Source of the DNA: G963676655 sp963676655
GTDB lineage: Bacteria; Verrucomicrobiota; Lentisphaeria; Victivallales; Victivallaceae
DNA: 64,000 nucleotides
Direction of reading: 5' to 3'
NCBI GenBank assembly: GCA_963676655.2
Contig: CAXXKX010000002.1
Span: 496,001 to 560,000 of the forward strand
The first letter of the stretch is position 1. The number at the start of each line of letters is the position of its first letter. Shown here piece by piece: positions 34,523 to 43,579 of the stretch. Below the pieces are notes generated by a model. That model saw only the letters and a program-made list of their open reading frames with translations, made no database searches and was not told the DNA's origin. Both the position numbers and the translations under genes were made by a program.

Positions 34523-35715
34523 GGTCGTTTTCCTTTTCTGAGAGATAGTATGGTAATATCGTCAAGAATCTCCGCGTCTTCATCTGGAATCGTGTTTTCA
34601 ACCAGTCCCTGCAGTCCGTCCTGACGAAACTCGACAAGTCTGGTAAGTTCTTCTATCTGAAGTTTGATATCTTTTTCTTTTATTATTTCCAGAATGCCGT
34701 CGCTGAAAATAGTAAATGTAAAGTTTTCCGGTAGATTGATTACGCAGTTTGTATATTTAGCGAAGCTGAATAGTCCGACCGGGACAGATTTGCAGATTAT
34801 CTGTTTGGTTCCATTCTTGTCTTTCAGGAAAGGAAATGGAAACTGGCCGCCGTTGGCGTAAGTCAAAGTGTTCTTTTTTTTATTAATGACGCCGTAAAAT
34901 ATGGTCAAGTATTTGTCCAGTTTGCTCTCAAACAGGGTTTTGTTGAGATGTTCCAGTAATTTGACCGGAGATATTATCGATTTATCGCTGTTCTCATGAT
35001 AGTTGCCGTGCGCGCTGTTGATAAAGGTTTTGAGCAGAAACGTTACGAATGCTGAAGCGGCGCCATGACCTGATACATCCGCCATGTAAAATATGATATA
35101 AGTATCGTCGATATCAATGTAATCGACGAAATCGCCGCTCATGTAGAGGGACGGTTTCAGGAAATATTCGAACTGATATCCTGCAATATCCGAATGATTT
35201 TCCGGAAGCAGCCTGAATTGTACGATGCGTCCGGCCTCCTCGTCTTTTTTTAAGGTGTCAAGGGATTTTTTTAGTGCTTTGTTGGTGACCTGCAGGCGTT
35301 CGTAATGTTCTTCAAGCTGTCGTTGCTGGCTACGCAGTTTAAGATGGGTTTTGACCCGGACCAGGACCTCGTCGAACTGGAATGGTTTTGTTATGTAGTC
35401 AACTCCACCGGCCTGAAACGCATTCAGTTTGTCACTGATATTCTGCATTGCACTGAGAAAAATGACTGGGATTTCCTGAAGGTGTTCGTCTTTTTTTAGA
35501 ATTTTGCAGAATTCAAATCCATCCATCACCGGCATGTTTATATCAAGAAGAATTAATTCCGGAGTATTTACTTTCAGGGATTCCAGCGCCAGTTCCGCTT
35601 TCGGGAAAAGTGATACGTCATAACCTTGTTCTGTCAGCAGGCTGTTCAGAATATGAAGATTTGCGACGGTATCGTCAATAATCATTATTCTGCTTTTATG
35701 GGAATTATCTTTCAT
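34519..35715 (-). CDS. Response regulator fused to PP2C/SpoIIE phosphatase (RsbU/RssB-like)
   Basis: 398 residues. The receiver domain (about 8-125) has IIDDTVAN, phosphoacceptor Asp in LLDINMPVMDG and Lys in YITKPF. A coiled coil (about 130-170) leads to the SpoIIE-type PP2C domain, with PSLYMSGDFVDYIDID, MADVSGHGAASAF, YANGGQFPFPF and FSDGILE supplying the metal-binding Asp residues. Phosphorylation of the receiver would tune dephosphorylation of the STAS protein encoded next. Its signal may come from the orphan kinase at 29699; this is inference. Confidence 0.92.
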   Translation of the reverse strand: MKDNSHKSRIMIIDDTVANLHILNSLLTEQGYDVSLFPKAELALESLKVNTPELILLDINMPVMDGFEFCKILKKDEHLQEIPVIFLSAMQNISDKLNAFQAGGVDYITKPFQFDEVLVRVKTHLKLRSQQRQLEEHYERLQVTNKALKKSLDTLKKDEEAGRIVQFRLLPENHSDIAGYQFEYFLKPSLYMSGDFVDYIDIDDTYIIFYMADVSGHGAASAFVTFLLKTFINSAHGNYHENSDKSIISPVKLLEHLNKTLFESKLDKYLTIFYGVINKKKNTLTYANGGQFPFPFLKDKNGTKQIICKSVPVGLFSFAKYTNCVINLPENFTFTIFSDGILEIIKEKDIKLQIEELTRLVEFRQDGLQGLVENTIPDEDAEILDDITILSLRKGKRP

Positions 35716-35968
35716 TGGACACGCTGCTCATTCCGGCTGTTTTGTTAATATTATAATATAGTATGTGAAACCGAGAATAACAATTTTTTTATTCAATAGA
35801 TGGGCAATATCGGCATCAGGCCTTAATACATTATCTTGCAAATCATGTAATTTCTTGAATCTTAAAGTTCAGAAAAAAAGAGCAATGCAACGGAACATGT
35901 TGACTTTTGTCATGTCATGTAGTAAAATAGAAGCAGTTCATAAATAAACCTTTGAGGAAACCCTCGGA

Positions 35969-36331
35969 TTGAAGAAGAGATATAAAAAATTTAACGCGGT
36001 GCTTACCGTTCTGGCGCTGACGGCTGCATTCAGTCTGATGGCGCTGCCTTTCCTGCACTCACTTCATCATCATTGCCATGATTCAGCGCAAGTATCTTTT
36101 TCAACACAGGCTAATGGCAAAGTTATTTTTTTCGCTCAAAAATTTCATAGTGACCACGTGGAACACGTTTGTCCAATCTGTGCTGTTGGTGGATTTTTCA
36201 ACCAATTACCAGCAAGTATTGACTTTTTTGAGCTCCATGCCACTCTAATTGCGGCAAAATATATCGAGCCGGATGGACTGCTTGGAACAAAATTTTTTCA
36301 TGCCCGGGAGCGAGCGCCTCCTTTAAGTTAA
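35969..36331 (+). CDS. Small membrane-anchored Cys/His protein, DUF2946-like
   Basis: 120 residues. An N-terminal membrane helix (about 10-28) is followed by a His/Cys cluster (HSLHHHCHD), a CPICA pair (HVCPICAVGG) and a C-terminal RAPP. This pattern is typical of DUF2946 proteins, which often sit near copper or iron transport genes. Metal binding is likely but unproven. It starts at a TTG (35969) after GAGGAAACCC; the start is supported by the need for the basic MKKRYKK n-region. No metal transporter gene is adjacent here, which is unusual. Confidence 0.62.
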   Translation: MKKRYKKFNAVLTVLALTAAFSLMALPFLHSLHHHCHDSAQVSFSTQANGKVIFFAQKFHSDHVEHVCPICAVGGFFNQLPASIDFFELHATLIAAKYIEPDGLLGTKFFHARERAPPLS

Positions 36332-36423
36332 CTCCACATCATTTCTTATCAGACGATACAGCTTACTATGTTGTTGTGTTGTCGTACCTGCTTGTGCAAA
36401 AAAATACAAATCTGGAGTTAATA

Positions 36424-37119
36424 ATGAAACAGAAGAATTTCACCCTTATTGAATTGCTAGTGGTGATCGCGATCATTGCAATTTTGGCCGGTATGTTGTT
36501 GCCGGCCCTGAACAGCGCCCGGGAGAAAGCCCGGGAAATAGAATGCTTGAACAATCTGAAACAGGCGGGTTTCGCCTTGAATGGATATGTTAATGACTTT
36601 CAGTCGTTTTTTCCCCCCGTTCACGGCGGGGAATACGGCAATCCTGAGCGTGGGGACGGATCCCCCGATTTACGCGAATGGCATACCTATATGGAGCCGT
36701 ACGGTTTGCAGCCGAAGCATCTGAGGTGTGCTTCAGACCAGGCTGTGCGTCACGCGGTTGACACAGATACCGACCCGGATGCGTGGAAGGAGCGGCAAAG
36801 CTACATGTATAACGGTATGTTCGCATTCAATAATAAAATGAACCGACTAAAAAATACTTCCTGGAATATCATTTTATCCGAACGCGGAGACAGCGAAGAC
36901 GCATTGGGGCATCAGGGATATCCGGGATTTAAAGATCCGTATGCAACAGGTGAAAGTGTTGATTCGCTGATAGCGAAGACCCGGCATAAGGACCGGTCAA
37001 ATTATCTTTATACGGACGGACATGCCAAGCATGCGAAGTATGAAGAGACGGTTCAGGATGGAACCGAGGCGAATAATCATCATTTTGCGCGTGAATATCG
37101 TTCAACTTATTATCCCTGA
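36424..37119 (+). CDS. Pseudopilin with prepilin-type N-terminus
   Basis: 231 residues. MKQKNFTLIELLVVIAIIAILAGMLLPALNSAREKA is the prepilin signal and helix. KDRSNYLYTDGHAKH supplies an H/DG-type C-terminal motif. TGGAG lies 6 bp before ATG 36424, which is chosen over the longer frame from 36376. Unlike the two other pseudopilins in the window it is not followed by a glycoside hydrolase; the next gene is an ABC exporter after a 350-bp structured gap. Function unknown; envelope location expected. Confidence 0.86.
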   Translation: MKQKNFTLIELLVVIAIIAILAGMLLPALNSAREKAREIECLNNLKQAGFALNGYVNDFQSFFPPVHGGEYGNPERGDGSPDLREWHTYMEPYGLQPKHLRCASDQAVRHAVDTDTDPDAWKERQSYMYNGMFAFNNKMNRLKNTSWNIILSERGDSEDALGHQGYPGFKDPYATGESVDSLIAKTRHKDRSNYLYTDGHAKHAKYEETVQDGTEANNHHFAREYRSTYYP

Positions 37120-37472
37120 ATTTAATCATCGTAACGATTTCGAGGGGATTGTGCTGGGCGGCTCCAGCACTATCTCCGGGAAATCGGGTTTACATCACGT
37201 CGCTTTGCCGGGTGGGCGGAAATCTCCGTTACCAACATGGTGCTTCGGGAAAACTTTTTCTAATCCCGGGGGGCTAGTTGAAGTTTCTGGGAATGAGGGA
37301 AAATTTAATTACAACCTTGTTGAGAGCGGAGATTTCCGGGTGTCCGGTGGGTGATAATATGGTATATTCCGTTTTTTTGATGCTAAATCGCTGAAAAATA
37401 TAAGTTAAGTCTTGAAAGTTGCCGCTTGTGCGTGTTATATTCTCCAAAGTATATCATATTGGAGAAGACATA
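37120..37472. other. Structured intergenic region with several hairpins
   Basis: No gene seen. It contains a perfect 7-bp hairpin at 37151-37170 (GTGCTGG / CCAGCAC) without a T-tract, and a 12-bp inverted repeat pair CGGAAATCTCCG (37217-37228) and CGGAGATTTCCG (37327-37338). Each arm of the pair is itself palindromic. The architecture recalls the elements at 41543 and 44972, but the sequence differs. Confidence 0.5.
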
Positions 37473-38165
37473 ATGGCAACTGACTTATTGCTCTCACTTG
37501 AGGATCTGGTAAAGAGTTACCGGCATCCGGCTGGTAAAGTTGAAGTTTTAAAAGGAGTTTCACTAACTCTGAATAACGGTGATACCGTTGCAATAACCGG
37601 GCCGTCCGGCTCCGGCAAGAGTACGCTGCTTAATCTGATCGGGTGCCTTGATAAACCCGATTCAGGAAAAATAACCTATAACAAACAGTTGTTGTCCGAG
37701 TTTTCGCCTGCTCAGTTGGATGAGTTCAGGTTGCAGCGCATCGGCATTGTCTTTCAAGCTCATCATTTGCTTCCTCAATGTACCGCGTTGGAAAATATTC
37801 TGCTTCCGACGCTTCCTGTCGGCGGCGACCCTGAAGAAACGGCGGTCAGAGCGGAAGAACTACTGGCGCTGGCCGGACTTTATGATCGCAGGGATCATTT
37901 TCCCGGAGAACTTTCCGGCGGAGAATGCCAGCGGGTGGCGGTGTGCCGAGCTTTGATAAATTCCCCGGAGATTCTGCTGGCGGACGAGCCGACCGGAGCT
38001 TTGGATCATCAAACCGCGCTGGAGTTGTTGAACCTGATGCGAAAACTCGCTGATGATTCAATGGCGCTGCTTATGGTTACCCATTCACCCGAGGCCGCAA
38101 AGCGAATGAAACGTCGTTTTGAGTTGAAAAACGGCGTTCTCGAGGAGATAGCGGTAAATGCATAG
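37473..38165 (+). CDS. ABC transporter ATP-binding protein, LolD/MacB type
   Basis: 230 residues. Walker A GPSGSGKST, Q-loop FQAHHLLP, signature LSGGECQRVAVCRAL, Walker B ILLADEPTGALD and H-loop VTHSPEAA. LolD-type ATPases power FtsX-like permeases that extract lipoproteins or other molecules from the inner membrane. ATG 37473 (MATDLL) has GGAGAAG upstream; the longer frame from 37419 lacks family support. It overlaps the permease gene by 8 bp, so they form one complex. Confidence 0.93.
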   Translation: MATDLLLSLEDLVKSYRHPAGKVEVLKGVSLTLNNGDTVAITGPSGSGKSTLLNLIGCLDKPDSGKITYNKQLLSEFSPAQLDEFRLQRIGIVFQAHHLLPQCTALENILLPTLPVGGDPEETAVRAEELLALAGLYDRRDHFPGELSGGECQRVAVCRALINSPEILLADEPTGALDHQTALELLNLMRKLADDSMALLMVTHSPEAAKRMKRRFELKNGVLEEIAVNA

Positions 38166-41100
38166 AGCATTTGACAACTGGAAACTGGTAAAACGCTCTC
38201 TGGCGTATTACCGACTTCAATCAGTGCAGGTAATCCTGGCTATCGCCCTGACAACGGCGGTCATAAGCGGTGCTTTTATTATCGGGTCTTCGGTAAAAAA
38301 ATCACTGACGGATGCCATGCATTACCGGCTCGGAAAAGTTACTTACGGAATATTTCAGTCTGATCGCTGGTTTCAGTCAGATCTCGGGACTCGTGTCTCT
38401 GTTGTCAGCGGAAACCCCTGTGCGGCGGTGATCTCGGTTCCGGGTTATGTGACGACCGGGGACGGACATGTCTTTAAAGTTAATCTATATGGAATTGATG
38501 CGGCATTTTTTGATCTCGCTCCGCACAAGTGTTCAATTAAAATTCCCCGGCCGGGCAATGCCCTGATCAACAATACCACGGCCGAACGGTTGGGGACGGT
38601 TAGTCGAGGCAGTTTTGCCGTCCGCTGTTTTAAACCATCGTTATTGCCGGGGGATTCCGCCTGGTCGGGAAGGGATGCCGACAGCATTGGTTTCCGGTTA
38701 CAGGTCGATGGTCGTCTTGAGCCGGATGAGCTTGGTGATTTTAATCCGGTTAACAACCAGATTGCTCCGGCGAATATTTTTGTCGACCGGGAATGGCTGG
38801 CAAAACGTCTCGAGCGAGCCGGCCGGGCCAATGTGCTCCTATGTGGCGGAGAAGCCCAGCCGCGAGCTTTGGCCGGAGTTCTCAGGCTGGCGGATTATGA
38901 CCTTACTTTAAAAGAGTTGCCGGGAAAACGGTTGGAACTTAAATCTGAACGTGTTTTCATTTCACCCGCGGTTGCTGACGCGGTTGATTCGCTGAAACTG
39001 CCGGAACAGAAAATCTTCACTTATTTTGTCAATCAGATAACTGCTGATAATCGAATGACCCCTTATTCTTTTGTTTCGGGAGTTCAACGCGCTCCGGGCG
39101 GCATTATATTGAAAGAACGGGATGCAGTGGTCAATCAATGGCTGGCGGACGATCTCAAACTGAAACCCGGAGACATGTTCAATATCACTTACTATAACTT
39201 TGGCCCACTTGGAGAATTGCAGGAGGATTTTGCTACATTTCGGGTGAAGGCGATCATACCAGTTTACCGCGACCCGGACCTTATGCCGAAGTTTCCCGGT
39301 ATGACTGGAGCCGACAGTTGCAGCGACTGGGATCCGGGAATTCCGATAAACTTGAAATTGATCCGGTCGAAGGATGAGGCTTACTGGGATAAATACCGCG
39401 GAACTCCCAAGGCGTATATCGCGCTGGAAACGGCGCAAATGCTTTGGGGATGCCGTTTTGGTAAGCTTACGGCAATCCGTATTGCCGCCACGGACCGGGA
39501 CAAGCTTATCCAGGATTTTATGTTAACCCTGAATCCGGTCGATATCGGCTTTAGTTGGCGTTCGCTGGCGGCCGTGGGTAAATACGGCGTCTCCCATGCC
39601 GTTGATTTCAGCGGCTTGTTTTTCGGACTCAGTTTCTTTGTTATCATTGCCGGAGGCGCGCTCTCCGGTTTACTCTATATGCTGCATTTGGAACAGCGTT
39701 CAGGTGAATTGGCGGTTCTGAAATCAATGGGCTACGGAAATAGTTTTTTACTGCGGATATTGCTGCTTGAAGCCGTCAGTTTGATCATTCCCGGGGTTAT
39801 TCTCGGTATTGCCGCCGCATTCGGTTACAGTTATTTGATTCTTGTCGCGTTGAATACGGTTTGGAATAATATCGCGGGATCGATTCAGGTTGCTTTGTCG
39901 GCGGACTTTGTGGCGATCTGTTCAGGAATTATTGTAACTATCCCGGTTATCGGGCTGGTTATGCTTTTTGTCATGCGAAAAGTTTTGAAAGCGAGTCTGC
40001 AGGGCTCTCTGGCAAAGGCTGATTACCATAATGAAAGCGTGCGGGTTCCGCTGGGAATCGCGTTCCCCTTGCTTCTTGTAGGGGTAATTATCATATCGCT
40101 CGGGGAAAAGGCGGACAGCGACAGTGTCGGAATATTTTTTGCCGCGGCTTCGCTTCTTTTTGCCGGAATGGCGGCGCTGAGTGCAGGTGTTATCAGAATC
40201 GCACCGAAGTGTTTTAAAGGGCAGGGGGTATCCACTCTGACAGTCGCATTGCGCAACAACAGCCGCCATTTCAGGCGTTCCATGACGGTTGTCGTGATTA
40301 TGGGGCTGGGACTTTTCCTTACCCTTGCGGTCAGCGTAAATCGCAGTAAGATCAAGACTTTCAGTAGTTCCAGAAAGTCCGGAACCGGCGGCTTTGGCTG
40401 GTATGTGGAAACCGCTATTCCGGTGAAAGGCAATTTGAACTCCTCAGCCGGCAAGAAGCGCTACCGGATGGATCTGCCGCAAACTTTGAATATCGTGCAA
40501 CTACCGATGGTTTCCGGCGGCGCGGCCGGATGCCTTAATCTCAACCGGGTTACCCGGCCCAGGCTTCTGGGCGTTCCGCCCGGAATTTTTTATGACCGCT
40601 TCAGCCTTACTCCGGCTGACGTGACATGGAGCGACTTGCAGAAAAGCGATTCATCAGTCATTCCGGCCATAGCCGATAAAAATGTGATCCTCTGGAGTCT
40701 GGGCCTGAAAATCGGCGACACTCTGGATTATCCCGGAGAAAATGGCAAGATGTACAAATTAAAATTTATCGCCGGGCTGGAAAATTCAATTTTTCAGGGT
40801 TCGGTGCTGATTTCCAGACACAATTTGCGCCGGATGTTTCCCGGTGTTAGCGGCAGCCGTATCCTGCTGGTCGACAATGAGAATCAGAATCTCGGTCTGG
40901 AACTGGGACGCAGCCTTACCAAACTTGGAGCCGATATCGAAACTTGTTCGTCGCGTTTGAATCGCTTCGGGTCGATTCAAAATACTTACCTGATGGTTTT
41001 TCTGGCGCTTGGCGGCATTGGTCTCATAATCGGATCTTTCGGATTGGCGATAATCCTGAAACGCAATATACTGGAACGCCGGAGCGAGTTTTCATGGTTG

Positions 41101-41370
41101 CGTTCGGCCGGTTACTCCAGACGCCGGATAGCCCTGATGCTGGCTACAGAACATTTGCTTTTATTCGACTGTGCCCTGCTGACCGGGATAATTGCTGCCG
41201 CGGCCGCGGCCATTCCGGTTATTAATTCGCCGTCCGGCAATCCGCCATGGCTTGAAATGCTGCTGCTGATTATCCTTTTCTGGGTTTTCGCGGTAATCTT
41301 TATTGTTTCAGCCGCCTACAGATCCACCGGCGGAGCCATTCTTTCCGGTCTGCGCGGCGAAGCAGAGTAA
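38158..41370 (+). CDS. ABC transporter permease, large two-module FtsX type
   Basis: 1070 residues. An N-terminal membrane helix (about 20-42) precedes a large extracytoplasmic MacB-like domain (to about 480). A first FtsX core has three or four helices (about 485-615), then two helices and a second periplasmic domain, and a C-terminal FtsX core (about 945-1065). This duplicated architecture resembles large ABC2/LolE-like exporters of unknown substrate, not the single-module LolC/E. It is translationally coupled to the ATPase. It could move lipoproteins, lipids or peptides; no substrate gene is nearby. Confidence 0.85.
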   Translation: MHRAFDNWKLVKRSLAYYRLQSVQVILAIALTTAVISGAFIIGSSVKKSLTDAMHYRLGKVTYGIFQSDRWFQSDLGTRVSVVSGNPCAAVISVPGYVTTGDGHVFKVNLYGIDAAFFDLAPHKCSIKIPRPGNALINNTTAERLGTVSRGSFAVRCFKPSLLPGDSAWSGRDADSIGFRLQVDGRLEPDELGDFNPVNNQIAPANIFVDREWLAKRLERAGRANVLLCGGEAQPRALAGVLRLADYDLTLKELPGKRLELKSERVFISPAVADAVDSLKLPEQKIFTYFVNQITADNRMTPYSFVSGVQRAPGGIILKERDAVVNQWLADDLKLKPGDMFNITYYNFGPLGELQEDFATFRVKAIIPVYRDPDLMPKFPGMTGADSCSDWDPGIPINLKLIRSKDEAYWDKYRGTPKAYIALETAQMLWGCRFGKLTAIRIAATDRDKLIQDFMLTLNPVDIGFSWRSLAAVGKYGVSHAVDFSGLFFGLSFFVIIAGGALSGLLYMLHLEQRSGELAVLKSMGYGNSFLLRILLLEAVSLIIPGVILGIAAAFGYSYLILVALNTVWNNIAGSIQVALSADFVAICSGIIVTIPVIGLVMLFVMRKVLKASLQGSLAKADYHNESVRVPLGIAFPLLLVGVIIISLGEKADSDSVGIFFAAASLLFAGMAALSAGVIRIAPKCFKGQGVSTLTVALRNNSRHFRRSMTVVVIMGLGLFLTLAVSVNRSKIKTFSSSRKSGTGGFGWYVETAIPVKGNLNSSAGKKRYRMDLPQTLNIVQLPMVSGGAAGCLNLNRVTRPRLLGVPPGIFYDRFSLTPADVTWSDLQKSDSSVIPAIADKNVILWSLGLKIGDTLDYPGENGKMYKLKFIAGLENSIFQGSVLISRHNLRRMFPGVSGSRILLVDNENQNLGLELGRSLTKLGADIETCSSRLNRFGSIQNTYLMVFLALGGIGLIIGSFGLAIILKRNILERRSEFSWLRSAGYSRRRIALMLATEHLLLFDCALLTGIIAAAAAAIPVINSPSGNPPWLEMLLLIILFWVFAVIFIVSAAYRSTGGAILSGLRGEAE

Positions 41371-41542
41371 TTGTCTTTGTTTTACCGCTCTCCCGCAAGC
41401 GGTACGACTGAAGTTGAACGTTAAAGGTGGAAAGTTGACAACAAAGAGAGCGCGAGCATTGCGCAGGGCAACGTAACGGCAAAAGCAGTTCAATAAATGC
41501 CTGTTTTGTAGGATGCACACACTAAGCGCCGGATATCTTTCT

Positions 41543-41726
41543 GGGAGCGCGTAGCTCCAGCTGCGCAAAAAAGAGGTTGAAGTGAGCATATTAATTCTCT
41601 CATCCGGCGTAAGCCGTGAGAAAAGTTAAAAATATATAGGGGCTTCTTATTGAACAGTCGGCCTGCGCCGTTTGTTTTTTTTGTAATGAAATACGTTCTC
41701 ATGCGCAGCAGGAGCTACGCGCTCCC
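41543..41726. repeat. 184-bp inverted-repeat-bounded element, copy 1
   Basis: Bounded by 25-bp arms (41543-41567, 41702-41726) that are inverted copies with one mismatch. Each arm is itself an imperfect palindrome (GGAGC-GCGTA-GCTCC, then GCTGCGCA). No coding capacity is supported. The layout is like a BIME or miniature mobile element. Confidence 0.75.
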
Positions 41727-41880
41727 AATGTGTCGCAAGCGGGACGATTGAAGTTGAACGTTGAAGGTTGAAAGTTGACAACAAAGAGAGCGAGCATTGC
41801 GCAGGGCAACGTAACGGCAAAAGCAGTTCAATAAATGCCTGTTTTGTAGGATGCACACACTAAGCGCCGGATATCTTTCT

Positions 41881-42064
41881 GGGAGCGCGTAGCTCCAGCT
41901 GCGCAAAAAAGAGGTTGAAGTGAGCATATTAATTCTCTCATCCGGCGTAAGCCGTGAGAAAAGTTAAAAATATATAGGGGCTTCTTATTGAACAGTCGGC
42001 CTGCGCCGTTTGTTTTTTTTGTAATGAAATACGTTCTCATGCGCAGCAGGAGCTACGCGCTCCC
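41881..42064. repeat. 184-bp inverted-repeat-bounded element, copy 2
   Basis: Same element 338 bp downstream, with arms 41881-41905 and 42040-42064. The interior is the same as copy 1 as far as compared. Confidence 0.75.
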
Positions 42065-42165
42065 AATGTGTCGCAACATGAAGCCTGGATTCCCAGACCT
42101 TAAGCTTTAAGCCTTAAGCTGGGTTGCGGGCAAAGGCCGCCTTAGATTTGAAGTTAAGATTTTCG

Positions 42166-43356
42166 TCAATCCTTATTCGAACATACAATTGAATCGGACA
42201 ATATTCTGTTTCTGGCCAGAATCGCTACTCCTTCGGCGGCTGCAAAATCATCGAGATAAGATGTTTCCAGAGATAATTCTTTTATCGCTCCCGGAAAACA
42301 GTGCATCGCCAGGGTGCGCTTGACCGCGGATAACAGAAGCTCGCCGAGTTGCACCAACTCGCCGCTGATGACGACACAGGACGGGTTTAACAGGGTGATG
42401 GCGGTTGCCAGCGCCAGGCTTACGCTTTCGGATATTTTGTCCGCCAGCATCATCGCGGCCCGGTCACGGGAGGCTGTTTCGACAAACTTTTTCAGGGAAA
42501 AATCCTCAAGCGACAGCTCTGTGACAACGCCATTGTTAAGTAATTCTTCAATGTTCCGCTTAATCGCGGCTTCTCCGGCAACGGCTTCGAGACAGCCGTG
42601 ATTTCCGCACCGGCAGACCGGGCCGTCCGGAATGATCATGATATGCCCCAGCTCCATGCCGTGACCGGTGTCCCCGACAAATATTTCCCCGTTCTTGATA
42701 AAACCGCTGCCGATGCCGATGCCCAGATTTATATGCAGCAGGCTTTTGGGGGGATTATCGCGACGGCTGTAATACTCCATAAACGTCCGGCAGGAAGTTT
42801 CCGGCATTACCAGAATATTGTCGAGTTTAACTAAATCCTGCAAGGTCTTCCGCATGTCGATATTCTGCCAGCCGGGCAGGTTGACCGCCCGCAGGGATAT
42901 TCCTCCGGCAATGTCCACCAACCCAGGATCGGCAAATCCGATACTGACTATTTTTTCCCAACAGTGAGGGAAAGAACCGCGCAGCGACTTTATCAGGCCG
43001 TCAAGCAGCTGTAATACTTCCGAACGGGTAATGCGCCTATGGAATGATTCTTCTATGCGGGTCACCGTTTCGCCGGAGCTGTCGATGATCACTCCAAAAA
43101 TACGATCAACTTTCAATTCAATTCCGATATGATACGCGTAATCTCTGTTTAATTGGATTTCCGGCGACGACCGTCCGGTTTTTTTGTGCTTCCGGTCCGG
43201 TTCCAGCAGGAGTCCTTCATCGATTAGTTCCGAAACCGCCCCGAAAACAGTTGCCGGACGTAAATGGTGTTCCTGAATGATCCCGGTCCGCGTGATTTGG
43301 GGTTCCTGCAATAGTTTATCTACTATTAATCTTTTTATTTCTGCTTTTTTATTCAT
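42166..43356 (-). CDS. ROK-family sugar-responsive transcriptional regulator
   Basis: 396 residues. The N-terminal winged helix (about 1-75) is followed by a ROK kinase-like domain with HIGIELKVDRIFGVIID, an LHINLGIGIGSGFIKNG phosphate loop and the ROK signature ELGHIMI..GPVCRCGNHGCLEAVAGE, including the zinc-binding CxCGxxGC. It is NagC/XylR/Mlc-like, normally a repressor released by a sugar or sugar phosphate. ATG 43356 is preferred to 43368 because GGAAAT then lies in ribosome-site position. It is divergent from the DegT aminotransferase gene. Confidence 0.9.
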   Translation of the reverse strand: MNKKAEIKRLIVDKLLQEPQITRTGIIQEHHLRPATVFGAVSELIDEGLLLEPDRKHKKTGRSSPEIQLNRDYAYHIGIELKVDRIFGVIIDSSGETVTRIEESFHRRITRSEVLQLLDGLIKSLRGSFPHCWEKIVSIGFADPGLVDIAGGISLRAVNLPGWQNIDMRKTLQDLVKLDNILVMPETSCRTFMEYYSRRDNPPKSLLHINLGIGIGSGFIKNGEIFVGDTGHGMELGHIMIIPDGPVCRCGNHGCLEAVAGEAAIKRNIEELLNNGVVTELSLEDFSLKKFVETASRDRAAMMLADKISESVSLALATAITLLNPSCVVISGELVQLGELLLSAVKRTLAMHCFPGAIKELSLETSYLDDFAAAEGVAILARNRILSDSIVCSNKD

Positions 43357-43579
43357 ATTTATTTCCATTTGTAATACATTTATGTTCTATAATATACTTA
43401 TTTTTATCTAAAAAACAATCATTATAACTAAAAATGTATTGATTTGTTTTAAATTAACTCATATCTTTATGATAGAAAAATGATGATAGCCGCCGGGTAA
43501 CAAGTCCGGCATTATGTCATCAAAAACGGACCGATTACAGCAACCGTGACAATATCAACAAAAAACTAGGAGTAGAAAA

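Larger units (their letters stand above)
41394..42076. repeat. Tandem duplication of a 338-340 bp non-coding unit
   Basis: Copy 1 is about 41394-41733, copy 2 about 41734-42071, followed by the first five bases of a third unit (CGCAA, 42072-42076). The copies are nearly identical; copy 1 has two extra bases (CG) near 41451 and a few substitutions in the first 40 bp. Each unit carries one inverted-repeat-bounded element. The minus-strand reading frames inside are repeat translations, not genes. Confidence 0.9.

Noticed and set aside
37022..37354. 110-residue plus-strand frame crossing the end of a pseudopilin gene
   Set aside because: Starts inside the pseudopilin gene in another frame and runs through hairpin-rich DNA; no ribosome site.
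41490..42040. Identical 70-residue minus-strand frames at 41490-41702 and 41828-42040
   Set aside because: They are translations of the tandem repeat unit, with no ribosome site and arms of the inverted repeats inside the frame.
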